From CAVSUZ01 sp963791885 (GTDB lineage Bacteria > Pseudomonadota > Alphaproteobacteria > Acetobacterales > Acetobacteraceae), in assembly GCA_963791885.1 (NCBI GenBank), contig CAWBUL010000006.1, forward strand, positions 682,001 through 746,000: a stretch of 64,000 bases of DNA. Direction: 5' to 3'. Shown here one piece after another: positions 1 to 10,536 of this stretch. Each line of letters starts with the position of its first letter. The stretch's first letter is position 1. The notes under the pieces were generated by a model that worked only from the letters and a program-made list of their open reading frames with translations, was not told the origin of the DNA and made no database searches. A program made the position numbers and the translations under genes.

Positions 1-1
1 A

Positions 2-331
2 CAGGAGGAAGCTGCGCGGGCGCTGGGGCTGAAAAGCTGGCAAATCCTGGGGCTCTGCACCCTTCCGCAGGCGATGCGCGCGGCTCTTCCAGGCATCATC
101 AATGTGAGCATCGCGATCATCAAGGAGACGACGATCATCCTGATCGCAGGCATGTTCGATTTTCTTGGTGTACTGCAGGGAGCGCTGATCGATCCGCAAT
201 GGCTGGTCGGGGATCAGGTTCGGCAGACGGCGTATTTCTTCGCGGGCATGGTGTTTTTTGTCGTGTGTTTCAGCCTCTCGGTTTGGAGTTTGCGGGTTGA
301 GGGGCGATTGCCGTCGGGAAGCCGGGTTTGA
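2..331 (+). CDS. Amino-acid ABC transporter permease, C-terminal part (5' end outside window)
   Basis: Open from base 2 in frame with the ATG at 74, so the gene began before the window. The visible 109 residues open with the EAA loop (QEEAARALGLKSWQILG, then LPQAMR), the cytoplasmic helix that contacts the ATPase in binding-protein-dependent importers, followed by two membrane segments (around IKETTIILIAGMFDFLGVL and AYFFAGMVFFVVCFSLSVW). The general/polar amino-acid permease family (AapM-like) fits best. Substrate cannot be told from this end. No ATPase gene follows, so the operon either ends here or was cut by the rearranged stretch downstream. Confidence 0.85.
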   Translation, partial: QEEAARALGLKSWQILGLCTLPQAMRAALPGIINVSIAIIKETTIILIAGMFDFLGVLQGALIDPQWLVGDQVRQTAYFFAGMVFFVVCFSLSVWSLRVEGRLPSGSRV

Positions 332-679
332 CGCACGCTCAGCTGGTGCACTGCGCGTCCAGTTTCCAGGACGGCGCCATGAGCGCACTTATTTGGTCCC
401 GAGTCAGTTATCACGCCACCGCAAAGCCACCACTCGCTCTAGAGGGTGTTATGAACCTGCGGCCAGTATAGCTGCCTGCCTGAGTGTGTTTCGGCGGGGC
501 ACCGTGACCCCTCATCGGCTTCCAAAAGTGACCCCATCGGATCGATGATTTCGCTATCCTTATCAAGGGGATATGCGCTGTTGGGAGGGGTTACTATTCA
601 AAGCCGATGATGTTCCGGAATGAGGTCGTGAAATGCCCATTGTTTCAGTCATGTAGACCTGAATCAGGCGGGGTCTCAT
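332..679. other. Intergenic stretch with IS-end-like repeats, no gene seen
   Basis: No convincing coding frame. Bases about 500-535 hold two copies of a TGACCCC-containing motif (GTGACCCCTCATCGG and GTGACCCCATCGG) about 30 bases apart, the kind of repeated end seen in IS21-type elements, but no transposase is attached. The stretch ends inside the truncated start of the nitrate transporter, so a past insertion/deletion event here is plausible. No clear FNR or NarL site was found upstream of the nar genes. Confidence 0.4.
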
Positions 680-1924
680 TTGGGCGCCGATTCACACTTC
701 ATCGGTTTCGCAGCGGTCGCGCTTTACGGGCCCGCCGCACACGCATTCCAGCAATCCATGCAACTCTCGCCGTTGCTCGTCGGCCTGCTGGTAGCTGCCC
801 CGCAGCTCACGGGCTCGCTGCTCCGCATTCCGTTCGGCGCATGGGTAGACAAGGTCGGCGGCCGCCTGCCGATGCTGGTGCTGTTCGGCATCTCGATCGT
901 CGGCATGTGGGGGCTGGTGTTCATCCTGGTTACGGTCCCGCACGTCACCGCCGCCCTGTATCCGGTCATCCTGCTGTTTGGCTTCATGAGCGGGTGCGGC
1001 GTCGCCTCATTTTCGGTCGGCATCCCGCAGGTCTCTTACTGGTTCCCGCGCAACCGGCAGGGCACGGCGCTCGGCATCTATGGCGGCGTCGGCAATCTCG
1101 CGCCCGGGCTGTTCACGCTGATCCTGCCCTTCGCCATCGCTGCTCTCGGGCTTGCTGGATCCTACCTTGCGTGGCTCGCCTTCCTGCTGATCGGCACCGG
1201 CATTTATGGCTGGCTCGCGCGCGACGCCTACTATTTCCAGCTCCGCGCCCGCAACTCGGCGCCCGACGAAGCGCGCACCATCGCGCAGAGCCACGGCCAG
1301 GAACTGTTCCCGCGCGACTCCGTCTGGGGCGCGCTGCTGCTGGCGGCTGACGAGACGCGCACTTGGGGCCTCACCTTCCTCTACTTCGTCTCCTTCGGTG
1401 GCTTCCTGGCGCTCACGGCCTGGTTTCCGACCTACTGGATCAATCTGCACCATCTCAGCCTGACCAACGCCGGCATCCTGGGTGGCGTCGGCTTCTCACT
1501 GCTGGCGGCGGTAGCCAGGGTCGGTGGCGGTTCTTTTGCCGAGAAGTTCGGCGGCGAGGTCATGGCGCTACTTTCCTTCGCAATTGTACTTGTCGGCGCG
1601 GCGCTGCTCACCTTCGTGACGGACTTCCCGATCAACGTCGCGGGCGAGCTGCTGATCGGTCTCGGCATGGGCCTCGGCAATGCCGCGGTGTTCAAGATGG
1701 TGCCGAAATACGTCCCGCACGCGGTCGGGGGCGCCTCCGGCCTGGTCGGCGGGTTCGGCGCGCTCGGCGGCTTCGTGATCCCCCCATTGCTGGGCCTGTT
1801 TGCCGGCGCGCTCGGTGATGCCGGCTATTCCGGTGGGTTCTTCGTCTATGTCGTGCTGGCGATCGCGGCGATACTCGTCTCGGTCGGCTTCATCCGCACC
1901 CGCAACCATATCGCTGTCGCGTGA
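680..1924 (+). CDS. narK: NarK-type nitrate/nitrite MFS transporter, N-terminus probably trimmed
   Basis: 414-residue major facilitator protein with about eleven to twelve hydrophobic helices. It shows the nitrate-porter signatures LLRIPFGAWVDKVGGR after the second helix and glycine-rich helices such as GMGLGNAAVFKMVPKYVP. It moves nitrate in and/or nitrite out across the inner membrane for the reductase encoded directly downstream. Only a TTG (680) is available as start. The frame stays open to a TGA at 629-631 with no ATG, and the first helix looks shortened relative to family members, so the 5' end may have been replaced by recombination. It ends 10 bases before narG. Confidence 0.85.
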   Translation: MGADSHFIGFAAVALYGPAAHAFQQSMQLSPLLVGLLVAAPQLTGSLLRIPFGAWVDKVGGRLPMLVLFGISIVGMWGLVFILVTVPHVTAALYPVILLFGFMSGCGVASFSVGIPQVSYWFPRNRQGTALGIYGGVGNLAPGLFTLILPFAIAALGLAGSYLAWLAFLLIGTGIYGWLARDAYYFQLRARNSAPDEARTIAQSHGQELFPRDSVWGALLLAADETRTWGLTFLYFVSFGGFLALTAWFPTYWINLHHLSLTNAGILGGVGFSLLAAVARVGGGSFAEKFGGEVMALLSFAIVLVGAALLTFVTDFPINVAGELLIGLGMGLGNAAVFKMVPKYVPHAVGGASGLVGGFGALGGFVIPPLLGLFAGALGDAGYSGGFFVYVVLAIAAILVSVGFIRTRNHIAVA

Positions 1925-1934
1925 GGGCCGGATC

Positions 1935-4900
1935 ATGAGCCACTTCCTCGATCGCCTCACCTTCTTCCGCAGAAACGTCGAACGCTTCGCCGGTGGACAC
2001 GGCATATTGACCGATGAGGACCGGGGCTGGGAGGAGGCGTACCGCAAGCGCTGGCAACACGACAAGATCGTGCGCTCCACCCACGGCGTGAACTGCACCG
2101 GCTCCTGTTCCTGGAAGATCTACGTCAAGGGCGGGATCGTGACGTGGGAGACGCAGCAGACCGACTATCCGCGCACGCGGCCCGACATGCCGAACCACGA
2201 GCCGCGCGGCTGCGCGCGCGGCGCCAGCTATTCCTGGTACCTCTACTCCGCGAACCGGGTGAAGCACCCGCTGGTGCGCAGCCGCCTGCTCAAGTTCTGG
2301 CGCGAAGCGCGCGCAGTTCGCACACCCGTCGGCGCCTGGGCCTCAATCGTGGAGGACGCGGAGAAGCGGGCGAGCTACACCAGCCGGCGCGGACTTGGCG
2401 GATTCGTCCGCGCAACCTGGGACGAAGTAAACGAGATCATCGCCGCCGCTAACGCATACACCGCGAAAACCTACGGCCCGGACCGCATCATCGGTTTCTC
2501 GCCGATCCCGGCCATGTCGATGCTCTCCTACGCGGCCGGATCGCGCTATCTGTCGCTGCTCGGCGGCGTCTGCATGAGCTTCTACGATTGGTATTGCGAT
2601 CTGCCGCCCGCGAGCCCAATGACCTGGGGCGAGCAGACGGACGTGCCGGAAAGTGCCGACTGGTACAATGCTGGTTATCTGATCCTGTGGGGCTCCAACG
2701 TGCCGCAGACGCGCACGCCGGATGCTCATTTCTACACGGAAGTCCGCTACAAGGGCACCAAGAGCGTCGTGGTCTCACCGGACTATGCGGAGGCGACCAA
2801 GTTCGCCGATCTGTGGCTGCACCCGAAGCAAGGCACCGACGCGGCGCTGGCATTGGCGATGGGCCACGTGATCCTGCGCGAGTTCCATCTGGAACGGCAG
2901 GTTTCCTATTTCCACGACTACGTGCGCCGCTACACCGATTTGCCGATGCTGGTGCGCCTGGTGCGCCAGGGCGAGCACTACGTTGCCGACCGCCTGCTGC
3001 GCGCGGAGGATTTCACCGACGATCTTGGCGAAACCAACAACCCCGCATGGAAAACCGTCGCCTTCGAGGCCGGCAATCCGGTCGTGCCGCGCGGCTCCAT
3101 CGGCTTCCGCTGGGGCGAACAGGGTAAATGGAACCTCGAAGACCGCGACAGCGCCGGTCGTGAAGTGAAACTTACTCTTACGCTAGCGGGCGACAATCCA
3201 GTCGCACGCGTCGCCTTTCCATATTTCGGCGGCACAGCGGCGAACGGCTTTACCGCGACCAACCACCCCGATGTCCTCTCCCGCAACGTGCCGGTGCGGC
3301 ACCTCTTCCTGAAGGACCGCGAGGCGTTGGTCGCGACCGTCTTCGACCTCCTCTGCGCCAATTACGGGCTGGATCGCGATCTCGGCGGCAACAATGTCGC
3401 CACCGGTTACGACGAGGACAAGCCATTCACCCCGGCCTGGGCCGAGCACATCACCGGGGTGCCGCGGCACCAGATCATCCACGTCGCGCGCGAATTCGCG
3501 TCGAACGCGGAGAAGACCAACGGCCGCTCGATGGTGATTCTCGGCGCCGGACTGAACCACTGGTATCATATGGACATGAGTTACCGGGGGATCATCAATC
3601 TCCTGGTGCTCTGCGGCTGCATCGGCCAGTCCGGCGGCGGCTGGTCACACTATGTCGGGCAGGAGAAGCTGCGCCCCCAGACCGGCTGGCTGCCGGTTGC
3701 CTTCGCGTTGGACTGGAATCGCCCGCCGCGTCAGCAGAACAGCACGTCGTTCTTCTACGCGCACACTGACCAGTGGCGTTACGAGGCGCTCAGCGTGTTG
3801 GAGATCCTGTCGCCAACCGCGCCCGAGGGTGACTGGTCGGGCAGCCTGATCGATTACAACGTGCGCGCCGAGCGGATGGGCTGGCTCCCCTCGACGCCGC
3901 AACTGAAGCAGAACCCGCTAAGCATCGCCGCGCGCGCCAAGGCGTCCGGGATGGAGCCGAAGGAATACGTTGCGCAGGCTATCAAGTCAGGCGAGTTGGA
4001 ACTGTCCTGCCACGACCCCGACGATCCCGCGAACTGGCCGCGCAACATGTTCGTCTGGCGCTCCAACCTGCTGGGCTCCTCCGGCAAGGGGCATGAGTAT
4101 TTCCTCAAGCACTTGCTCGGCACACCCAACGGGGTGCTGGGCATGGACCTTGGCGCGGAAGGCCGGGTGAAGCCGCAGGAGGTCGCCTGGCACGATCAGG
4201 CCCCGGAAGGAAAGCTCGACCTGCTGGTCACGTTGGATTTCCGCATGAGCACGACCTGCGTCTACTCCGACGTCGTTCTGCCGACAGCGACCTGGTACGA
4301 AAAAAAATGATCTCAATACCTCCGACATGCACCCGTTCATCCACCCGCTCTCCGCCGCGGTGGACCCGGCCTGGGAAGCCCGTTCGGACTGGGACATCTA
4401 CAAGGGGATTGCCAAGGCGTTCTCCGAAATCGCACCCGAAGTGCTGGGCAAAGAGACAGACATCGTTCTGACGCCCGATCCTGCACGACACGGCCGGCGA
4501 GCTCGCACAACCCTATGACGTGAAAGACTGGAAGACCGGCGCGATCGAACCGATCCCCGGTCGCACGATGCCGTCCATCGCCGTGGTCGAGCGCGACTAT
4601 CCGGGCCTCTACGACCGCTTCACGTCGGTCGGGCCGCTGATGGAGAAGCTCGGTAACGGCGGTAAGGGCATCGGCTGGAACACGCAGCATGAGATGGATT
4701 TCCTCCGCGCCCTGAACGGCACGGCGCCGAACGGCCAGCCGCGAATGGAAACGGATATCGACGCGATCGAAGCCGTGCTGAGCCTTGCGCCGGAAACCAA
4801 CGGCGAGGTCGCGGTGAAGGCGTGGGAAGCGCTCGGCAAAATCACCGGCCGCGAACAGGCGCACCTTGCGGTTCAGAAAGAAGACGAGAAGATCCGCTAC

Positions 4901-5647
4901 CGCGACCTCCAGGCACAGCCGCGCAAGATCATCTCCTCACCGACCTGGTCGGGGATCGAGAGTGAGAAGGTCTGCTACAATGCAGGCTATACCAATGTGC
5001 ATGAGCTGATCCCGTGGCGCACGCTCACGGGCCGGCAGCAGCTCTATCAGGACCATCTGTGGATGCGCGGCTTCGGCGAGGCGCTGGTGACGTGGCGCCC
5101 GCCGGTGGACACCAAAGCGATCGCACCGGTGCGAGGTCGCCATGGCAATGGCAATCCGGAGATCGTGCTGAACTTCATCACGCCGCACCAGAAATGGGGC
5201 ATCCACAGCACCTACTCCGACAATCTGCTGATGCTGACGCTGAACCGCGGTGGCCCGGTGATCTGGATGAGCGAGGGCGACGCTCGTGCGGCCGGCATTA
5301 CCGATAACGACTGGGTGGAAGCGTACAGCGCCAACGGTGCGCTGGTCGCCCGCGCGGTCGTCTCCCAGCGGGTCAATCCCGGCATGGCGATGATGTATCA
5401 TGCGCAAGAGAAGATCGTGAACATGCCGGGCAGCGAGATCACCGGTAAGCGCGGCGGCATCCATAACTCGGTCACGCGGACGGTGCTCAAGCCCACGCAC
5501 ATGATCGGCGGTTATGCCCAGCAATCCCACGGTTTCAACTACTACGGCACGGTCGGTTCCAACCGCGACGAGTTCATTGTCATCCGTCGCATGAACAAGA
5601 TCGATTGGCTTGACGACGAACCGGCCGCCGTCAGGGAGACCGTGTGA
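1935..5647 (+). pseudogene. narG: narG, respiratory nitrate reductase alpha subunit, with two +1 frameshifts
   Basis: Catalytic molybdo-bisMGD subunit that reduces nitrate on the cytoplasmic face. The N-terminal FS0 iron-sulfur ligands His50, Cys54, Cys58 and Cys93 fall exactly where they do in E. coli NarG, counting from the ATG at 1935. The frame closes at 4310 after TWYEKK because of an A8 run (4300-4307). With seven A it reads on as TWYEKNDLNTSDMHPFIHP. A second break follows at CCC 4474-4476: removing one C gives LTPILHDTAGELAQP and joins the frame that runs to 5647. Both defects are single extra bases in homopolymers. Everything else is full length and well conserved, so a sequence error is as likely as real inactivation. 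The TGA overlaps the narH ATG by one base. Confidence 0.92.
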
Positions 5648-7168
5648 TGAAAGTTCGCGCGCAGATCGCGATGGTGCTGAACCTCGACAAGTGCATCGGC
5701 TGCCACACCTGCTCCGTCACCTGTAAGAACGTGTGGACCAGCCGCGAGGGCGTCGAATACGCTTGGTTCAACAACGTCGAAACCAAGCCCGGCATCGGCT
5801 ACCCGAAGGATTGGGAGAACCAGAAGCGTTGGAAGGGCGGCTGGGTGCGCCGCCGGGACGGCCAGATCGAGCCGCGCATCGGCGCCAAGTGGCGCGTGCT
5901 GGCAAAGATCTTTGCGAACCCTGACCTGCCGGAGATCGACGACTACTACGAGCCATTCACCTTCGATTACGAGCACCTGCAGAGCGCGCCGGAAGCCAAA
6001 GCGATGCCCACGGCGCGGCCGCGCTCGCTGATCTCGGGCGAGCGGATGGAAAAGATCAAGTGGGGGCTGAACTGGGAGGAGATCCTGGGCGGTGACTTCT
6101 CCAAGCGATCGCAGGACAGCAACTTCGAGGGCGTGCAGAAGGAGATCTACGGCGCGTTCGAGAACACCTTCATGATGTACCTGCCGTGGCTGTGTGAGCA
6201 CTGCCTCAATCCAGCCTGCGCCGCGGCCTGTCCCTCCGGCGCCATCTACAAGCGCGAGGAGGACGGCATTGTCCTCATCGATCAGGACAAGTGCCGCGGC
6301 TGGCGCATGTGCGTCTCCGGCTGTCCGTACAAGAAGGTCTATTACAACTGGTCCTACGGGAAATCGGAGAAATGCACCTTCTGCTACCCCCGCATCGAGG
6401 CGGGCATGCCGACCGTGTGCTCGGAAACCTGTGTCGGCCGCATCCGCTATCTCGGCGTCGTCCTCTACGACGCGGACCGCATCCCGGAAGCAGCCAGCGT
6501 GCCCGATGAAGGCGACCTGTACGAAGCGCAGCTGAAAGTCTTCCTCGATCCGTTCGATCCGCGGGTGCAGGCACAGGCGCGAGTCGATGGGATCTCCGAT
6601 GCATGGCTGGAAGCGGCGCGCCGTTCGCCCGTTTGGCGCATGGCGATGGACTGGAAGATCGCGTTTCCGCTGCACCCGGAATACCGCACGCTGCCGATGG
6701 TCTGGTACGTGCCGCCGCTGTCGCTCGATCCAGTCGGCGGCGGCGAAAGGCGATCTCGGCCAAGTGGGCGGCCTGCCCGAGGTTACCTCGCTGCGTATCC
6801 CGATCCAGTACCTCGCCAATCTGCTCACCGCCGGGCGCATCCCGCCAATCGAGCAGGCGCTGCGGCGTATGTTGGCGATGCGCGGTTACATGCGCAGCAA
6901 AACCGTTGACGGCGTTATCGACGATGCCCTGGCCGAGCGGGTCGGGCTATCCGGCAACGACATCGAGGAGATGTACCGGTTGATGGCGATCGGCAACTAC
7001 GAAGATCGCTTCGTCATTCCCACTGCGCATCGCGAAACTGGCGAGGATGCCTACCAGCTTCGCGGCTCCTGTGGCTTTTCCTTCGGAGAGGGCTGCTCCG
7101 GACGGACCGGGTTCCACCTGTTCGGCCAGAAGCAGCCACACGACAAGACGCCGATGCAGGTCGCGTGA
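5647..7168 (+). pseudogene. narH: narH, nitrate reductase beta (iron-sulfur) subunit, with one +1 frameshift
   Basis: Electron-transfer subunit passing electrons from NarI hemes to NarG. Cluster ligands are clear: CIGCHTCSVTC (Cys16, 19, 22, 26), CEHCLNPACAAACP, CRGWRMCVSGCP (Trp replacing Cys marks the normal 3Fe-4S cluster) and CTFCYPRIEAG with SETC. After VPPLS the frame is lost at about 6721-6729. One extra base separates it from the continuation SIQSAAAKGDLGQVGGLPE, which runs through NYEDRFVIP to the stop at 7166-7168. Start is the ATG at 5647, overlapping the narG stop. The stop overlaps the narJ ATG, as expected for tight translational coupling. Confidence 0.92.
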
Positions 7169-7848
7169 TGGCCCGCACTTATCGGGCACTCGCGGCCATG
7201 CTGTCGTATCCAACGGAGCCGTTGCAGGCCGCCACTGGCGAAATCGCCGGCATGCTGGAAAGCGAGGCGCTGCTGACCGCGGCGCAGCGCGCATCGTTGT
7301 GCTGCTTCCTGCGTGAACTCGCCGAAGCGGACGTCTACGACTTGCAGGAACGCTATGTCGGCCTGTTCGATCGCGGCCGCGCGGTTTCGCTGCACCTGTT
7401 CGAGCATGTGCATGGCGAGAGCCGCGATCGCGGCCAGGCGATGGTCGATCTGCTCGCGCTCTACGGCGAGCATGGACTGGAGGTCACGGCTGGTGAACTG
7501 CCGGATTTCCTGCCGCTGTTCCTGGAATTCCTCTCGCTGCTCCCCGCCCGCGAGGCCCAGGCGCTACTTGCCGAACCTGCCGCCATCCTGCGCGCACTCG
7601 CCGAACGGCTCGAACGGCGAGATGCCGGCTACGCCGCCGTCATGCAGGCGATCGCTGCGCTCGCGCACGCACCGGAGGTCGGCGCTTCCGCCATCCCGGA
7701 GGATGACCCGAACGACCTCGCGGCGCTGGACGCGGCCTGGGAGGAAGCGGCCGTCCGCTTCGGCCCAGGCGAAGCCATCGACTCCTGCGGCACCGATCGC
7801 CTGCGCACGCGCCTGCGCGCGTCGCAGCGTGATGCCGCCGCAGCCTGA
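7168..7848 (+). CDS. narJ: NarJ, nitrate reductase assembly chaperone
   Basis: 226-residue acidic helical protein of the NarJ/TorD family. It shows the family segments YRALAAMLSYPTEPLQ near the N-terminus and YVGLFDRGRAVSLHLFEH, the latter diagnostic of NarJ. It holds apo-NarGH in the cytoplasm while the molybdenum cofactor and clusters are inserted, and is not part of the final enzyme. Start ATG 7168 overlaps the narH stop by one base. It lies 12 bases before narI. Intact, in contrast to its two clients. Confidence 0.93.
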   Translation: MARTYRALAAMLSYPTEPLQAATGEIAGMLESEALLTAAQRASLCCFLRELAEADVYDLQERYVGLFDRGRAVSLHLFEHVHGESRDRGQAMVDLLALYGEHGLEVTAGELPDFLPLFLEFLSLLPAREAQALLAEPAAILRALAERLERRDAGYAAVMQAIAALAHAPEVGASAIPEDDPNDLAALDAAWEEAAVRFGPGEAIDSCGTDRLRTRLRASQRDAAAA

Positions 7849-7860
7849 GGAGAGACGATC

Positions 7861-8634
7861 ATGAGCACCTGGCTGAACAACGCGCTTTACGGTTGGTATC
7901 CCTACGTCGCGCTCACCGTGTTCCTGCTCGACAGCCTGCTGCGTTTCGATCATTCGCAATACACGTGGCGCTCCGGCTCCAGCCAGTTGCTGCGGCGGCG
8001 GCAAATGCTGTGGGGTTCCAACCTGTTTCACGTCGGCATCCTCGCCATCTTTGCCGGTCATTGCGTCGGTCTGCTAACGCCGGTCGCGGTGTTCGGTGCG
8101 CTCGGCATCAGCCACACGTTCAAGCAGTTGCTCGCGATGAGCTTCGGCGGCGTCGCCGGCATAGCCTGCTGGGTTGGCATCGCGCTGCTCGCGCACCGAC
8201 GGCTGTTTGATGCGCGCATTCGTGCGACGTCCAGCTTCGGCGATATCGCTATCCTGCTGCTGCTCTGGCTGCAGCTAACGCTCGGCCTGCTCACCATTCC
8301 GGTCTCGGCGCAGCACCTCGACGGCAGCGAAATGGTTAAATTCATGGCCTGGGCTCAGGGCATCCTGACACTGCATCCCGGCGCCGCGGAGCTGTTCGCC
8401 GACGTGAACCCGATCTTCAAGTTGCACCTGTTCCTCGGCATGACGGTCTTCCTCGTTTTCCCCTTCACCCGACTCGTGCACGTCTGGAGCGCCCCAGTCT
8501 GGTATGTCGGCCGCCCGGGTTACCAGGTCGTCCGCACCAGGCGACGCATTTCCCGTCCGGCCACGGCCGTCGTCGCCCGGGGCCTCGCCCCGCTCGCCGC
8601 CGCCCGGCCGCAACCGGCGCAGGGGGATGACTGA
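7861..8634 (+). CDS. narI: NarI, nitrate reductase gamma subunit (cytochrome b)
   Basis: 257-residue membrane protein with five hydrophobic helices that anchors NarGH and oxidises quinol. The four expected heme b ligands are present: His57 (NLFHVG), His67 (AGHCVG), His189 (FKLHLF) and His207 (LVHVWS), one or two residues from the E. coli positions 56, 66, 187 and 205. The basic C-terminal tail after the last helix (RPGYQVVRTRRR) is cytoplasmic. Start ATG 7861 follows GAGGAGAC-type ribosome-binding sequence. The gene is intact. Confidence 0.95.
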   Translation: MSTWLNNALYGWYPYVALTVFLLDSLLRFDHSQYTWRSGSSQLLRRRQMLWGSNLFHVGILAIFAGHCVGLLTPVAVFGALGISHTFKQLLAMSFGGVAGIACWVGIALLAHRRLFDARIRATSSFGDIAILLLLWLQLTLGLLTIPVSAQHLDGSEMVKFMAWAQGILTLHPGAAELFADVNPIFKLHLFLGMTVFLVFPFTRLVHVWSAPVWYVGRPGYQVVRTRRRISRPATAVVARGLAPLAAARPQPAQGDD

Positions 8635-8990
8635 GCCATGCGCACCGTCATCAGTCACGCGCACGCCCCGAATCCGGCCGTCTCGGTCAATGCGGTCATC
8701 ATCCCGACTGCCGCCATCGCCGGTGAGGTGCAGAACCACCCCGGCGCCTCACCGAAGGCCGCCTGGGAAGAAGCAGCGCGGGCCCTCGTCATCCGTGAGT
8801 TGCTGCTGCAACGCGCCCGCGCCCTCGGCCTCACCGACGCACCGCGTTCGAAGGGCGGCCTGCGCGAAACGGAGGAAGCGGCGCTCATCCGCGCACTGCT
8901 GGAGATCGAGGGTAAGCGGTGGCACGGGGCACGTCGTTTGTGAATGTCAGCTGAGGCAAGTTTGTCGTCCTGTTGGCAGGAGCTGATGTT

Positions 8991-9393
8991 ATGGACGTGG
9001 TTAACGACGGTTCGTCTGTGGAGCGACCGCGACGGATTGAAATTCTGAGCGGTGCGGAGCGCCGGCGCCGTTGGTCGGATGAGGCGAAGGCACGGATTGT
9101 CGCTGAGAGTGTGGTGCATGGCGCGATTGTGTCGCAGGTTGCTCGCCGTCACGATGTCCTGCCGTCACAGATCTACGCTTGGCGGAAAGCCGCCCGCGAG
9201 GGGTCTCTTGTTCTCAGTGGCGGCCCAGCCTTTGCCACGGTCGAGGCTGCCGGACCCTTGCCGCCCGAGACCAAGCCGAAGCATGCCGGTGCGGTGCCGA
9301 TCATCGAGATCGAGGCGGGCCCGATTGCCGTTCGGGTCAACGATGGTGCTGATGCTGCACTGGTTGAGAGGATCATCCGGCACTCAAGGCCGC
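8991..9393 (+). pseudogene. tnpA: IS66 TnpA (Orf1), 3' end cut by IS630
   Basis: Helix-turn-helix accessory protein of IS66: EILSGAERRRRWSDEAKARI, then SQVARRHDVLPSQIYAWRK. Start taken as ATG 8991. The preceding in-frame TTG at 8973 is less likely. Compared with the copy at 57594-58004, one G is missing near the 3' end (CCGGCACTC here, CCGGGCACTC there). The last codons are then replaced by IS630 sequence, so both changes affect the final few residues only. Confidence 0.85.
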
Positions 9394-10535
9394 TAGTGCT
9401 CTGACTCATACGGACGATGCAGGCAATCTTTCGAGCTTGGCAAGGATTGAGGCGGTGGCTGCGGTCCAGACGAATGGGCGTGGTTCTGCATTTCGCTCAG
9501 CGAGGTAAGTCTTAATGGCAGCCTGCAGGCTGACGAGGGAGTGGAAGCTGCCGCGCCGGATGCGTTGTCGGGTAAGAGCGGAGAAGAAGGTCTCCACCGC
9601 GTTCAGCCATGACCCGGAGGTTGGCGTGAAGTGGAAGGTCCATCGGTCATGGCGTGCCAGCCAGGCCTGTACCTTTCGGTGCCGGTGGGTGGCGTAGTTG
9701 TCGACGACCGCATGGACCAACTTGCCGGACGGCACCTCGCGTTCGACGGCATTGAGGAAGCGGATGAACTCCTCGTGCCGGTGTCGCTGCATGCAGCGAC
9801 CGATCACCGTACCCTTCAGCACGTTCAATGCGGCGAACAACGTCGTCGTTCCATGGCGTTTGTAGTCGTGGGTCATGGTGCCGCAGCGGCCGGGTTTCAG
9901 CGGCAGTCCAGGCTGGGTACGGTCGAGCGCCTGGATTTGGCTCTTTTCGTCGATCGACAGCACCACCGCATGGGCGGGCGGATCGAGATAAAGGCCGATG
10001 ATATCCGCCATTTTCTCAGCGAACTGCGGATCACGCGAGCGCTTGAAGCTGCGCACGCGGTGCGGCTGGAGTTGGTGCGCCGCCCAGATGCGCTGCACCG
10101 AGCGCAGAGACATGGCGGTGGCGTTTGCCATGGCTCGCCCGGTCCAATACGTGGTCCCAGGGGGCGGCTCGCCACACGTGAGCGCCACGACGTGCGCCAC
10201 TTTATCGGCCGGGATCGGTCGTTTGCCGGGCTTGCGCGTCTTGTCACGCAGCAACCCGTCGGGACCTTCCTCGGCAAAACGCTGCTGCCAGCGCCAGACC
10301 ATGGGGCGGCTGACGCTGATCTCTTTCGCCACATGTTGCACCGGCCGACCACTGGCCGAGGCCAGAACGACTCGGGCTTGCTCGATGTATTTGCCCGCTC
10401 GGTTGCGATCCGATGCTATTGCCTTAAGCCGCTTCCTGTCTGCCGCGCTCAACAACACGCATACTGTCTGTGCCATGCTCACAGAATCGCATGGCAACCG
10501 CATGTTGTGAATCGATAGAATGCGTCAGAGCACTA
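9394..10535 (-). mobile_element. IS630-family element nested in IS66 tnpA/tnpB junction
   Basis: Ends are TAGTGCTCTGAC (9394-9405) and its exact complement GTCAGAGCACTA (10524-10535). The outer TA is the duplicated target dinucleotide expected for the IS630/Tc1/mariner superfamily. The uninterrupted copy 2 reads GGCCGCCAGGTGATC at the matching place, where this copy has GGCCGC-TA ... TA-GGTGATC. About 1.14 kb with one transposase gene on the minus strand. Confidence 0.94.
9406..10476 (-). CDS. IS630-family transposase
   Basis: About 356 residues from the ATG at 10476 (an upstream ATG at 10503 is possible). An N-terminal paired helix-turn-helix region (KEISVSRPMVWRWQQRF) is followed by the DDE catalytic core: LSIDEKSQIQALDRTQPG (first Asp), HAVVDNYATHRH (second Asp) and SGSWLNAVETFFSALTR (Glu). 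It appears intact and could be active. A degenerate relative lies at 63330-63612. Confidence 0.95.
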   Translation of the reverse strand: MAQTVCVLLSAADRKRLKAIASDRNRAGKYIEQARVVLASASGRPVQHVAKEISVSRPMVWRWQQRFAEEGPDGLLRDKTRKPGKRPIPADKVAHVVALTCGEPPPGTTYWTGRAMANATAMSLRSVQRIWAAHQLQPHRVRSFKRSRDPQFAEKMADIIGLYLDPPAHAVVLSIDEKSQIQALDRTQPGLPLKPGRCGTMTHDYKRHGTTTLFAALNVLKGTVIGRCMQRHRHEEFIRFLNAVEREVPSGKLVHAVVDNYATHRHRKVQAWLARHDRWTFHFTPTSGSWLNAVETFFSALTRQRIRRGSFHSLVSLQAAIKTYLAERNAEPRPFVWTAATASILAKLERLPASSV

Positions 10536-10536
10536 G

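Noticed and set aside
607..1350. Long plus-strand frame overlapping the nitrate transporter
   Set aside because: Arginine/histidine-rich translation with no domain. The transporter frame explains the bases.
5542..6840. 432-codon minus-strand frame over narG/narH
   Set aside because: Shadow frame of high-GC genes. The translation is rich in H, R, D and A without any family pattern.
9631..10518. 295-codon plus-strand frame opposite the IS630 transposase
   Set aside because: Antisense shadow. The minus-strand frame carries a complete DDE transposase.
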